Shown here: positions 8,548 to 17,131 of the stretch, in pieces
How the letters are laid out: every line of letters begins with the position of its first letter
Numbering within the stretch: position 1 is the stretch's first letter
Source: MWDV01 sp002070715
GTDB lineage: Bacteria; Verrucomicrobiota; Verrucomicrobiia; Limisphaerales; MWDV01
Direction of reading: 5' to 3'
DNA: 64,000 nt
NCBI GenBank assembly: GCA_035411585.1
Contig: DAONTI010000020.1
Location: 1 to 64,000 of the forward strand
The notes under the pieces: generated by a model
Seen by the model: only the letters and a program-made list of their open reading frames with translations
What the model was told of the DNA's origin: nothing
The model's database searches: none
Position numbers and translations under genes: made by a program

Positions 8548-10845
8548 ATGACGGTCCCGCGGAAACCTTCGGCCGGGCGCCCCGGCGCCCTCTTGCTCCT
8601 GGGCGTGCTCCTGGGAGTGGGCTTGGGGCTCGCCGGGGTGCGGATGTTCTGGCCGCGACCCGGCCCGGCCCCGGTCACTTCCGGCGCGCCGGACGCTCCG
8701 GCGGCGGCCTCCAAATCAGACGCGACATTTTATGCCAATTACGGCAAATCGCCCTCCTGCCAGTCCTGTCACGAAGAGGCCTACGAGAACTGGAAATACT
8801 CGCATCACGCCCTGGCGGAGCGCGAACTGAACCTGGTCCAGGACCGGGACGCGTTTGATCCGCCGTGGCGCATCCCGCACGGTTCGCAACTCTCTTTTGC
8901 GTGCATGACGAACGGCCAGTTTCAAATCGTGACCCTGGGCCCGGACGGCACGGTGCAGCCGTTCCCGGTGACGCGGGTGCTCGGCGTGAGTCCGCTCCAG
9001 CAATTTCTCGTTCCGTTTCCCGGCGGCCGGTTCCAGATGACGGAACTGGCGTTCGACCCGCGGCATCCCGACTGGTTCAACGTCTATGGCGAAGAAGACC
9101 GACGGGCGGACGAATGGGGTCATTGGACGGGCCGCGGCATGAATTGGAATCAAATGTGTGCCGGCTGCCACAACACCGCCGTGCGTAAAAATTACGATCC
9201 GCACACGGACACCTACGCCACCACCATGGCCGAGCGCGGGGTCGGATGCGAGGCCTGCCACGGCCCGATGGCGGATCATAACGCCTGGCAGGCAAAGTAT
9301 CCGAATCAACGCCCCGATCCCACAGTCCGGCGGTTGTCGCAGGAGACAATGTTCAACGTCTGCATGTCCTGCCACGCGCGCCGCGGCGATTTGACCGGCG
9401 AATTCGGGCCGCGGGAAGCGTTCGACGATCATTACTGGCTCACGATGGTGGATGAGACGGACACGTTTTATCCGGACGGCCAGATTTGGGATGAGGATTT
9501 CGAGGTCGCCGCCTTTCTGGGCAGCGCCATGTACGCCAGCGCCGTGCGTTGTGTTCACTGCCACGAACCTCACACTCTCAAGCGCCGGATGCCCGGCAAC
9601 TATCTGTGCATGCTGTGTCATGTCGCCTCGTTGACCAACGGCGCGCCGCAGATTGACATCACGACCCACAGCCATCATCCCCCTGGGACCCGCGGCGATC
9701 TCTGCACCGATTGTCACATGCCCCAGACGGTTTACATGCAGCGACACGCGCGCCACGATCACGGCTTCACGATTCCCGATCCGCTGTTGACCCAGGAATT
9801 CGGCATTCCCAACGCCTGCAACCGGTGCCACGACGAGCGCTCCGCCGCGTGGGCGCGGGATTATGTCGAGCAGTGGTACGGCGCGCGGATGGCCCGTCCG
9901 TACCGGCAGCGAAGCCGGACCATCGCCCGCGCCCGGGCTGGCGACCACACGGCGTTGGATGATTTGCTGCGCATCGCCGGCGGTCACACCAACGGTTACT
10001 GGCGCGCGGTGGCGGCTGGCTTGCTCCGGCCTTGGTTACTGGAAGACAAAGTCCAGCGCGCGTTGGTCCAAGCGGCCAGCGACACCAATGCGCTGGTGCG
10101 CATCGCGGCGATCCGGGCGCTGGAACCGCTGGCTCAAGGCGGCCCGTCCGCCGTGCAAAACGCGGTGCAACGGGGTTTGACCGATCCCGTCCGCGGCGTG
10201 CGCGTGGCGGCGGCTTGGGGGCTGCACGAAACTGTGGCCACCAATTCCCTGGCCGGACGGGAATTGCTGGCGTATCTGACGTACAACAGCGATCAACCCG
10301 CCGGGGAATTGCAGCGGGGACTGTTTCACATGAACCGTGGCGATCTGCCGACGGCCATGTCCTGTTACCGGCGGGCCGTGCGTTGGGATCCGAACTCGGC
10401 CCCGTTGCGCCACGCGCTGGCGGTGGGATTGAGCATGGAAGGCAAACCCACGGAAGCGGTGCGCGAACTCGAGGCTGCCTGCCGTCTGGCGCCGCACGAC
10501 GCGGAATTGCGTTACAAACTGGGTCTGGCCCTCAACGAAGCCAATCGTCCCCGGGACGCCCTGGCCGCGCTCCAACAAGCCACCGAACTGGAGCCGGCCT
10601 ATGCGCAGGCGTGGTACAATCTGGGGCTGGCCCACGCAGCTGGAGGCAACGACGTCGCCGCGCTGGAAAGCCTGACCCGGGCGGAGGTGTTGGACAACCG
10701 TTCCGCGCAGATTCCGTACGCCCGCGCCACAGTGCTGGCGCGGTTGGGCCGCCACCCCGAAGCCCGGGCCGCCGCCGCCCGCGCGCTGGAGTTGCGCCCC
10801 GGATATCCGGAAGCCGCACAACTCCTGCGTTGGTTGGAGCGTTGA
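8548..10845 (+). CDS. Eight-haem c-type cytochrome with HEAT-like and TPR repeats
   Basis: 765 residues. The start ATG at 8548 opens an N-terminal membrane anchor or signal (LLLLGVLLGVGLGLAGV); the frame upstream is antisense to the URO-D gene. Eight CXXCH haem sites are visible, from CQSCH (residues 71-75) to CNRCH (424-428): CQSCH, CAGCH, CEACH, CMSCH, CVHCH, CMLCH, CTDCH and CNRCH. This is typical of periplasmic multihaem cytochromes of the c554/NrfA-like superfamily. After residue 450 come HEAT-like helices (VRIAAIRALEPL), then three or four TPRs up to the C-terminus (ALAVGLSMEGKPTEAVRELE, AWYNLGLAHAAGGND). Likely a periplasmic electron carrier or reductase docked to partners through the TPRs. 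First gene of a plus-strand run with DUF2249, COX1-like and MIP18 genes. Confidence 0.9.
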   Translation: MTVPRKPSAGRPGALLLLGVLLGVGLGLAGVRMFWPRPGPAPVTSGAPDAPAAASKSDATFYANYGKSPSCQSCHEEAYENWKYSHHALAERELNLVQDRDAFDPPWRIPHGSQLSFACMTNGQFQIVTLGPDGTVQPFPVTRVLGVSPLQQFLVPFPGGRFQMTELAFDPRHPDWFNVYGEEDRRADEWGHWTGRGMNWNQMCAGCHNTAVRKNYDPHTDTYATTMAERGVGCEACHGPMADHNAWQAKYPNQRPDPTVRRLSQETMFNVCMSCHARRGDLTGEFGPREAFDDHYWLTMVDETDTFYPDGQIWDEDFEVAAFLGSAMYASAVRCVHCHEPHTLKRRMPGNYLCMLCHVASLTNGAPQIDITTHSHHPPGTRGDLCTDCHMPQTVYMQRHARHDHGFTIPDPLLTQEFGIPNACNRCHDERSAAWARDYVEQWYGARMARPYRQRSRTIARARAGDHTALDDLLRIAGGHTNGYWRAVAAGLLRPWLLEDKVQRALVQAASDTNALVRIAAIRALEPLAQGGPSAVQNAVQRGLTDPVRGVRVAAAWGLHETVATNSLAGRELLAYLTYNSDQPAGELQRGLFHMNRGDLPTAMSCYRRAVRWDPNSAPLRHALAVGLSMEGKPTEAVRELEAACRLAPHDAELRYKLGLALNEANRPRDALAALQQATELEPAYAQAWYNLGLAHAAGGNDVAALESLTRAEVLDNRSAQIPYARATVLARLGRHPEARAAAARALELRPGYPEAAQLLRWLER

Positions 10846-10914
10846 TGGAAGATTCGCCTCGGCTTGACCTGTATCAAAGCGCGCCGTGTCACTCTTCCCC
10901 ACCCTGTCGTTTTT

Positions 10915-11448
10915 ATGAGCGAACACATTGTCACGTTGGATATCCGTGAAACCATCCGCGCAGGGCAGCAACCCTGCTCCAGCATCATGAGCGCGGCGGC
11001 CAATTTGCGCACCGGCGAATCCCTGCGATTGTTGGCACCGTTTGAGCCGCGTCCGTTGTTTGGTGTGCTCGGCCAACAAGGGTTTGCCCACCGCGCCCGC
11101 CCTTTGGGGGATGGCGATTGGGAAGTCCTCTTTTTCCGGGACGCCGCCGGCGCCGCCCAAGCCGTGGCGGCGGCCGCCAGTGAAGCGGCGGACCACAGTG
11201 GATGCCAGTGCGGCAGCGACACCCCGGCGGTGCGGGAGCTGGACGTGCGCGGATTGGAGCCGCCCCAGCCGATGGTGCAAATCCTGGAGGCGTTGGCCGC
11301 CCTGCCTACCGGGGACACTTTGCGCGCCCAAACCGACCGACGGCCCATGCATCTTTATCCGATGCTCGAAGCGCGAAATTTCCTTGCTGAGAGCGAAGAA
11401 CAAGCCGATGGCAGCTTCGTGACAACTATTCGCCATCGTCCGGCGTAA
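10915..11448 (+). CDS. Tandem DUF2249 protein
   Basis: 177 residues with two DUF2249-type units: residues 4-75 (LDIRETIRAG ... LFGVLGQQGF) and about 103-175 (ELDVRGLEPPQP ... LYPMLEARNF). DUF2249 is a small SirA/TusA-like alpha/beta fold, often found beside hemerythrin, NirK and NO-response genes; that association is family knowledge. The start at 10915 (MSEHIVTLDIRE) fits the domain edge. A QCGSD linker carries two Cys, possibly metal- or redox-active. It lies 69 bp after the cytochrome and 13 bp before the next gene, so cotranscription is likely. Confidence 0.82.
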   Translation: MSEHIVTLDIRETIRAGQQPCSSIMSAAANLRTGESLRLLAPFEPRPLFGVLGQQGFAHRARPLGDGDWEVLFFRDAAGAAQAVAAAASEAADHSGCQCGSDTPAVRELDVRGLEPPQPMVQILEALAALPTGDTLRAQTDRRPMHLYPMLEARNFLAESEEQADGSFVTTIRHRPA

Positions 11449-11461
11449 TCCGCAATTCCCT

Positions 11462-12994
11462 TTGTCGAAAACCGTCCATCCGAACGGCCCGCGCACTCCG
11501 GCAACCCAACCGAGCAGCGCCGCCGCGCCCGCCGCCGCCCACGCGCCATCCGTCGCGCTGCCGCTGGCGTTTGCGCTGACCGGAATCATCACGCTGTGGG
11601 TCGGTCTGATCTGGCTGGCGTTCCGCCCGGATACCCTGGCGACTTACCACTACAATCAATACGTCATCGCGCTGACGCACCTGTTTGTTCTGGGCTGGGG
11701 CAGCACGGTGGTGATGGGGGCGGTGTATCAGCTCGTGCCAGTGGCGCTGGAGACAAGACTCCACAGCGAAAAACTGGCGCTGGTCCATTACTTGACGCAT
11801 GTCGTCAGCTTCATCGGCATGGTTTGGATGTTTTGGCGCTGGGACATGAAACAGGTGGGGCATTACGGTTCGGGTCTGGCCTTGGGCATCGGACTGTTTG
11901 CCTACAACATTGGCCGCACCTTGCGGCGCGTGCCGCGATGGAACGTCATCGCCACCGCGGTGGCCAGCGCGGTGTTTTGGCTGGGCTTTGCCGTGTTCAT
12001 CGGCCTGTGCGTGGCGGCGGCCAAATGCACTTATGAATCGGCGGAAACCCTGCCGGCCACGACCTTTTTAGGCGCCATGATTCACGGCCTGCGAGACACG
12101 GCGAACCTCGTCAAACGCTTTGATCAAATCAGTCTCATGCACGCGCACGCGCACCTCGGCATGGTCGGATTTTTTCTGATGCTGATCGTGGGGGTGTCGT
12201 TCCGTCTGATCCCGATGTTCACCTTGAGTGAATTGCAAAGTCCCCGCCGCGCCGCATGGGCGGTGGGACTGCTGAACCTGGGGCTGGCGGGCACCTTTGT
12301 CACCGTGGCGGTGCGCAGTCCGTGGAAGCTGGCGTTTACGGGCGTGATTCTGCTGGCGCTGGGATTGTATGGCGGGGAAATCATCGCCATGCTCCGGGCA
12401 CGGAAACGCAAGGGACTTGATTTGGGCGTCCGGCAATTTCTGACGGCGTTGGGATTGCTCGGACCGGTGGGCGCCCTGGCCGTTGTCCTGAGTTGGCCGG
12501 GGTTGCCGATGACTGCGTTACTCGGCCAACTGGAAAACCTCTACGGCATGCTGGGCGTGCTGGGCGTCGTCACCCTTGCCATCGTGGGCATGCTCCACAA
12601 GATTTTGCCCTTCCTCGTCTGGTACGGACGTTACAGCCAAGAGGTGGGCAAACAGCGCGTGCCGTCGTTCAGCGAACTGTATTCGGCGCGACTCCAAGCG
12701 GCGGCGCATTGGATTTACTTGGCCGGGTTGGCCGGGTTGAGTGTGGGGATAGTGCGCGCCCACGCAATGGGCGTACGGGCGGGCGCGTTGATGTTGATTG
12801 TCAGCGTAACCCTGCTGCTGGCCAACACCTATCAAATCCTTTCCCATTTCTGGCGACCCCGCCGGGCCCCCTTGGCCACCCCCTCCGTTCCTCAGCTTGC
12901 GCGGAAGAGAAACGCATTGGGAGGGGAGCAGTCTGCCTCCGGGGTGCCCGGTGCTAAATCTGTTTCACAGCAACCTCCTTCGATTGCCTCATGA
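11462..12994 (+). CDS. Haem-copper-oxidase subunit I-like / NnrS-like integral membrane protein
   Basis: About 510 residues with roughly 12 hydrophobic segments. Membrane-embedded His occur in ALTHLFVLGWGS, LVHYLTHVVSF, SLMHAHAHLGMVGFFL and GMLHKILPFLVW. This arrangement recalls cbb3/NOR-type subunit I and NnrS proteins, which bind haem or copper, but the canonical full CuB ligand set is not evident by eye. The start is taken as the TTG at 11462 because no ATG precedes the first membrane segment; confidence in the start is low. The gene ends by overlapping the MIP18 start (ATGA at 12991-12994), a translational-coupling arrangement. Probably acts in NO handling or respiration with the neighbouring genes; this role is inferred. 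Confidence 0.72.
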   Translation: MSKTVHPNGPRTPATQPSSAAAPAAAHAPSVALPLAFALTGIITLWVGLIWLAFRPDTLATYHYNQYVIALTHLFVLGWGSTVVMGAVYQLVPVALETRLHSEKLALVHYLTHVVSFIGMVWMFWRWDMKQVGHYGSGLALGIGLFAYNIGRTLRRVPRWNVIATAVASAVFWLGFAVFIGLCVAAAKCTYESAETLPATTFLGAMIHGLRDTANLVKRFDQISLMHAHAHLGMVGFFLMLIVGVSFRLIPMFTLSELQSPRRAAWAVGLLNLGLAGTFVTVAVRSPWKLAFTGVILLALGLYGGEIIAMLRARKRKGLDLGVRQFLTALGLLGPVGALAVVLSWPGLPMTALLGQLENLYGMLGVLGVVTLAIVGMLHKILPFLVWYGRYSQEVGKQRVPSFSELYSARLQAAAHWIYLAGLAGLSVGIVRAHAMGVRAGALMLIVSVTLLLANTYQILSHFWRPRRAPLATPSVPQLARKRNALGGEQSASGVPGAKSVSQQPPSIAS

Positions 12995-13311
12995 ACTCTA
13001 CGCCCCTCACTGAAACGGTCATTCGTGAAACCCTCCGCCAAGTCATGGACCCGGAGTTGGATTGCAACCTCGTGGATCTGGGACTGATTTACGGCATCCA
13101 GATCAACGGCGGGCAGGTGACGGTCACCATGACGCTGACCACTCCCGGATGCCCGATGCACGACAGCATTGCCGCCGGCGTGCGGCACGCCGTGCTAGCC
13201 TTGGACGGCGTGGAAGATGTGACGGTGGAAATTGTGTGGGATCCGCCGTGGCATCCGGCAATGATGACCCGCGAGGGCTTGGAACGGATCAATCAGACGC
13301 GTTCCTGGTAA
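12991..13311 (+). CDS. MIP18/DUF59 family Fe-S assembly factor
   Basis: 106 residues. It has the family core: an N-terminal helix leading to VMDPELDCNLVDLGLIYGI, then VTVTMTLTTPGCPMHDSIAAGV with the conserved Cys, and VTVEIVWDPPWHPAMM. Members (PaaD, SufT, MIP18) help insert or mature iron-sulphur clusters. It overlaps the COX1-like gene by 4 bp, so it probably serves a metalloprotein of this operon. It converges on malQ with a 10-bp gap. Confidence 0.9.
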   Translation: MNSTPLTETVIRETLRQVMDPELDCNLVDLGLIYGIQINGGQVTVTMTLTTPGCPMHDSIAAGVRHAVLALDGVEDVTVEIVWDPPWHPAMMTREGLERINQTRSW

Positions 13312-13321
13312 GGCGCTGACG

Positions 13322-15076
13322 TCACTCGCAAGTGTCGGGCAACTGCTCCGCCGAATCGCCGAGCACCCGTTCACTGGTCTGGGCAAGCTGCGACAACATT
13401 TCCACCTTCGCACGGAGCGAAGGGTCTTCGTCCAGTTGCCGCACTGTTTGCGGAAGGCGATGCGACCAGTTGGACGCCGATAGCGTCCCGGGCGTGTTGA
13501 AACGCTCGGCTTGCGCCAGCACATCGGTGATCTGAAACACGGCGAACCACGAATTGGATGCCATTACCGCACGCACAATGCCTTCGTGCAAACGGTCGCT
13601 GAAATCGCGGGGTGGCGCCGCCCCGTCCAAGCCGGCGAAACGGGCCAGATGTCCCAGTTCCCGTTGATTGTTTTCCACGTCCACCCCGGCTTCGACGTTC
13701 CGCCACCAAGTCTCCCACAGGGCGGCCAACGGCGGGTGATCATGGGTCGTAGGTTGGGCCAGCGAGAGGCGCGGATACCGGCGCGGATCGGAATACGTCC
13801 CGTCGGCTTCGCGGAAAAACAAGGGAATGCGAAAACCGGGAATGCCCAGTTGGTGAAGTGTGGGCGGCACGTAATCCGGCACGCACCCGAGGTCTTCCGC
13901 CACGATGGTTGTGTCGCCGGAAGCCTCAATCAAGACGCGCAGGATTGCTTCGCCCTGGGCTTGATTGGCTGCCCGGTGTTCCGGGGAATCATCCGCAAAC
14001 GGCTTGAATCCGGGCACGCGCCCCCCGGTCCGCGCCGCCACTTGCTCGGGCGTCAGCGGCAGAAATTCCGCGTTCCGCTCCGGAGGCCAGGGAAAAGAGT
14101 AGATGCGGAAAAAGCCCAGGACGTGATCAATGCGATACGCATGAAACACCCGGTGTAGGTTGCCGACGCGGGTGCGCCACCAGGCAAAATCGTGCCGGCG
14201 CAATTCCTCCCATTGATAATTCGGCACGCCCCAGTTCTGTCCCCATTTTTCGATGAACGGATCTCCTTTGAAGGTCCATTCCGGAGGCGCGCCGCCGCTC
14301 CAATCCAAGTCGAAAAACGACCGGTTCGCCCACACGTCCGCGCTGTGCCGCCCCACGCCGAACGGAAGGTCGCCCATGAGAAAGACGTTTCGCTCGCCGG
14401 CGTACGCCTTGACCGCCTCCCATTGGGTAAAGGCGATCCATTGCACGTAGGCGAAGAACAGTTGCCGGCGCATCAACTCGTCCCGGCGCGCCTCGGGCAG
14501 CGCCAGCAGCCAGGTGCGGGCCCGGGCTGGGGTTTGGTGTTCGGCACGCCAGCGTTCCCAGACCGGGTGGTTGCCGTTCTCATCCATCAACATGCGGAAC
14601 AACGCGTAATCCGACAACCAATCCGCGTTCTCCACCAGAAACGCGCGGAACGCCAGCGCCCGCTTGGTCTCCCGGTTAAAATGCTGCGCCAGGAAATGGC
14701 GGAAGGCGGCGGCCAGCAGGCGGCGTTTCAGCGCCTTGACCTTGGGATAGTTGACCCGGCCGCGCCGCAATTCTGCGAGCAAACGCGGCTTGGCCATTTC
14801 CGCAAACTCGGCGGACGGCAGATCGGGCACGGCTTCGGGCGTCACCGCGAGGGTGGTCGGTTCGATGGCCAGCGAACTGATGGCGTTGTAGGGGGAATTA
14901 TCGTCGCTGGTTTCGTTGATGGGCAGGGTTTGGAAAATGTGGAAGTGATGGCGTTGGCACCAGTCAATCATCTGGCGCACGCCTTCGGTGTCGCCAATCC
15001 CCAGATCGGTTTCCGTACGGATGGCAAAGACCGGTTCAAGAATACCGGCGAGCGGTTGGGCGGGACTGAGTCTCAT
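13322..15076 (-). CDS. malQ: 4-alpha-glucanotransferase (amylomaltase)
   Basis: 584 residues, GH77. It transfers alpha-1,4-glucan segments during maltodextrin and glycogen metabolism in the cytoplasm. Catalytic motifs are visible: YRIDHVLGFFRIY (nucleophile Asp), VAEDLGCVPDYV (acid/base Glu) and TTHDHPPL (third Asp), plus DLPFGVGRHSADVWANR in the active-site loop. The ATG at 15076 (MRLSPAQPLAGILEP) is preferred over the TTG at 15100, since homologues begin with the LAGI..PVFAIRTE strand. No other glycogen gene is adjacent, and the flanking isomerase-like gene starts on the same strand 217 bp upstream. Confidence 0.94.
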   Translation of the reverse strand: MRLSPAQPLAGILEPVFAIRTETDLGIGDTEGVRQMIDWCQRHHFHIFQTLPINETSDDNSPYNAISSLAIEPTTLAVTPEAVPDLPSAEFAEMAKPRLLAELRRGRVNYPKVKALKRRLLAAAFRHFLAQHFNRETKRALAFRAFLVENADWLSDYALFRMLMDENGNHPVWERWRAEHQTPARARTWLLALPEARRDELMRRQLFFAYVQWIAFTQWEAVKAYAGERNVFLMGDLPFGVGRHSADVWANRSFFDLDWSGGAPPEWTFKGDPFIEKWGQNWGVPNYQWEELRRHDFAWWRTRVGNLHRVFHAYRIDHVLGFFRIYSFPWPPERNAEFLPLTPEQVAARTGGRVPGFKPFADDSPEHRAANQAQGEAILRVLIEASGDTTIVAEDLGCVPDYVPPTLHQLGIPGFRIPLFFREADGTYSDPRRYPRLSLAQPTTHDHPPLAALWETWWRNVEAGVDVENNQRELGHLARFAGLDGAAPPRDFSDRLHEGIVRAVMASNSWFAVFQITDVLAQAERFNTPGTLSASNWSHRLPQTVRQLDEDPSLRAKVEMLSQLAQTSERVLGDSAEQLPDTCE

Positions 15077-15293
15077 GTATTGCGCGGGAGGTTGCCACAA
15101 GGAGGATGGAAATTCAAAGTTCGGCGACGCAACGGAAGATGACAGAAAGAAAGGTCAACGACCGCAGCGGCTTCCCCTGCCCTGTCTCCCCGGGCAATCA
15201 TCTGCTCCGCTCCTTCACCAGAAACGGAGCGATCGGATTCCAAGCGCAAATCGGGGCTCTTGACTCGTCGCAGCTCCCGCCGTCACCGGCTCG

Positions 15294-16166
15294 TTATTGC
15301 ATCCACTTGACGAGGAATTCGTAGCTGGCCTGGGCGTAATCGAACGGCGACCCCACTCCGCTGTCCTGTTCGTACACGTACCATTCAATGCCCGCGGCAT
15401 CGCCCGCCGCAAAGATTTCCGACCAGTTCAATTCGCCCTGGCCCAGCGGAGTGAACGCCTGTTTCCGACCTTGCTTGGCCAAAACCACGTCCTTGGCGTG
15501 AATCACCGGGCAACGCCCCTTGCATTTGCGGATGTACGCGGCCGGGTCCACGCCGCCAACATAAACCCAAGCCAGATCCAGTTCCGCGCACAAATGCCCC
15601 GGCGTCGTGGATTCCAGCAGGATGTCCAGCTTGTAGCGGGGATCATCCGGGAATTTTTCGAATTCCCACGCGTGATTGTGATACGAAAGCCGCAGCCCCG
15701 TCGCGCGCAACTTGGCGCCGAGCGTCTCCAGCCGGCGCGCACCGTTGAGCCAGTCTTTCAAAGTCGCCCGGCAATCGTTCATCATGCCGCCGGGGGCCAG
15801 GTCGCCCACGCCCACCGTTTTCCAGAACTTCACGTTCGTCTCGAAATCGCGCTCGAAGGGTTCGATGCCCACATGCGCGGAGATGGCCTTCAACCCGGCC
15901 GTGTCGAGCGCCGCGCGGATTTTTTCCGCCGGCAAATTCGGCATGCCGCTCCATTGCACGTATTCCCAACCCATCTGGCGGACGCGTTTGAGCGTATCCG
16001 CAAGGTCTTTTTGGGCCGGCTCGCGCAGGGTGTAAAGCTGCAGCGCCATCCGGCGTTTGGGTTTCGAGGCGGCCACGGCGGATAGCACCGGCGCGGCGGC
16101 GAGAGTGAGGAAACCCAAGGTTTGCAGGGCTTCCCGGCGGGTGACAGTTCGCGATGCCAAATTCAT
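15294..16166 (-). CDS. Tat-exported sugar phosphate isomerase/epimerase-like protein
   Basis: 290 residues. The start at 16166 is chosen because it opens a Tat-like signal (SRTVTRREALQTLGFLTLAAA, ending near VLSAVAA). The mature part is a xylose-isomerase-like TIM barrel (AP endonuclease 2 family): LQLYTLREPAQKDL, ISAHVGIEPF, LSYHNHAWEFE, LCAELDLAWVYVGG, CPVIHAKDV and WYVYEQDSG carry the metal-binding His/Glu/Asp residues typical of the family. Verrucomicrobiota and Planctomycetes often encode many exported members of unknown specificity; the substrate here cannot be assigned. It lies downstream of the repeat-rich gap. Confidence 0.85.
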   Translation of the reverse strand: MNLASRTVTRREALQTLGFLTLAAAPVLSAVAASKPKRRMALQLYTLREPAQKDLADTLKRVRQMGWEYVQWSGMPNLPAEKIRAALDTAGLKAISAHVGIEPFERDFETNVKFWKTVGVGDLAPGGMMNDCRATLKDWLNGARRLETLGAKLRATGLRLSYHNHAWEFEKFPDDPRYKLDILLESTTPGHLCAELDLAWVYVGGVDPAAYIRKCKGRCPVIHAKDVVLAKQGRKQAFTPLGQGELNWSEIFAAGDAAGIEWYVYEQDSGVGSPFDYAQASYEFLVKWMQ

Positions 16167-16388
16167 ATACCCGTGACTGTCACCCGAAGCGCGCCGCGAT
16201 TCAAGCGTTGTCTGCGGTATGGCATCGCCGGGCGAGAATTTCAATTTTGACCGAGCTTGGAATCCTCGGACTCGTGGCGTTCGCCATTCGGTTCCCTTGT
16301 GTCTTCGTGACACGGTCAAGTTGGCCGCCGTTGGTGAAGCGTCGTAGGCGCGGCATCTCTGTAGCTACCGCCGACCATAACATTCCGA

Positions 16389-16402
16389 GCCCCGTTAGGG
16401 GC
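16389..16402. repeat. Palindromic GCCCC/GGGGC element, copy 1
   Basis: A 5-bp stem (16389-16393 with 16398-16402) and loop GTTA. Read on the minus strand it continues as AAGATGCCGCCCCTAACGGG, matching the flanks of copies 2 and 3. Confidence 0.6.
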
Positions 16403-16573
16403 GGCATCTTCCCTCCCTTTACGCGGAAACGAACGGGAAACGTCCAAGCCGTCACATCAATGTTTTCATCCGCAGATGGCGCCGATTGACGCAGATGGGA
16501 AATCGGGAAAAACCTGCGAAATCTGCGTTATCGGCGGATTGGACCGAGATCGCTCGCCTCCCCTTCCCGGTCG

Positions 16574-16670
16574 AAAGCGCCAGAGGACTGGCGCAGTCCA
16601 AAAAAGCTGGCGCTTTGGTCCGCGCTTGAATAAACGCGCAGCGTCTTGGAGTGCGGCCGTCCTCTGCCGC
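16574..16670. repeat. Inverted pair of 26-bp palindromic elements
   Basis: Element A (16577-16602) and the reverse complement of 16645-16670 match at 21 of 26 positions. A has a perfect 7-bp stem (16577-16583 with 16588-16594), and B has a 5-bp stem (16653-16657 with 16666-16670). A 10-bp inverted repeat, 16574-16583 with 16607-16616, links A to the spacer. Together they could fold as one large hairpin in RNA or as a cruciform. Confidence 0.65.
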
Positions 16671-16752
16671 TTTCCGCCGCAGCGCCGGGTGGAATCCGGG
16701 AGCATCACCGGTCCGGGGGTTGTAGCGATTGGTTGTGATGCCGAACTATGCC

Positions 16753-16816
16753 GCTCCTGACGGAGCTAAAAAATTATTTGGGTCTGTTGCTACAAAGATA
16801 CCGCCCCTGACGGGGC
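16753..16816 (+). repeat. Tandem copies 2 and 3 of the GCCCC/GGGGC element
   Basis: Copy 2 is 16753-16766 (GCTCC-TGAC-GGAGC). Copy 3 is 16803-16816 (GCCCC-TGAC-GGGGC). The base changes in copy 2 are paired (C-to-T with G-to-A), so the stem is kept. Both are preceded by a similar ATGCC or ATACC context. Confidence 0.6.
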
Positions 16817-17131
16817 TGGGAAATCGGTTGGAGCTGTTGCGGCAACGATGCTGCCGCAACAGGGTTGTTCCTCCGTGCGGCACCGCGGCGCCGCCGCGCC
16901 TTCTTGTGGCACGGACTCGCCTCCTTCCACCTGACCTCCGGGACGCGATCTCCACGGCCTTTCCCACACCCCGTCATTTGTGGCTTTTCTGGAAGGCCGA
17001 TTCCCGCCATGCTCAACCAGCCCGGTGAACGCGGCTCCGTTCAACCGCCGGTCAATTCTTCCGGTTCGAGGATTTACGGGGAGCGCGCGACGGTCTAGGC
17101 TGAGGCCGCGTCAATCATTAAGGGCGACCAA

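Larger units (their letters stand above)
16167..17131. other. 965-bp gene-free region rich in palindromic repeats
   Basis: No plausible gene is seen on either strand; the open frames present are short and without recognisable domains. The stretch holds at least three copies of a GCCCC-loop-GGGGC element, an inverted pair of 26-bp elements, and an imperfect inverted 'CGCAGATxxxxxGACGCAGATGGGAAAT ... CTGCG' pattern at about 16473-16535. It ends in front of cdsA (TTG start at 17132). It looks like a landing area for interspersed repeats rather than a decayed gene. Confidence 0.7.

Noticed and set aside
10036..11592. A 518-codon minus-strand frame across the cytochrome and DUF2249 genes
   Set aside because: Spans two genes with clear haem and DUF2249 motifs on the other strand.
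16154..17098. Short open frames of 80-110 codons in the repeat-rich gap
   Set aside because: They consist of repeat-derived sequence, have no domain signals and overlap each other on both strands.
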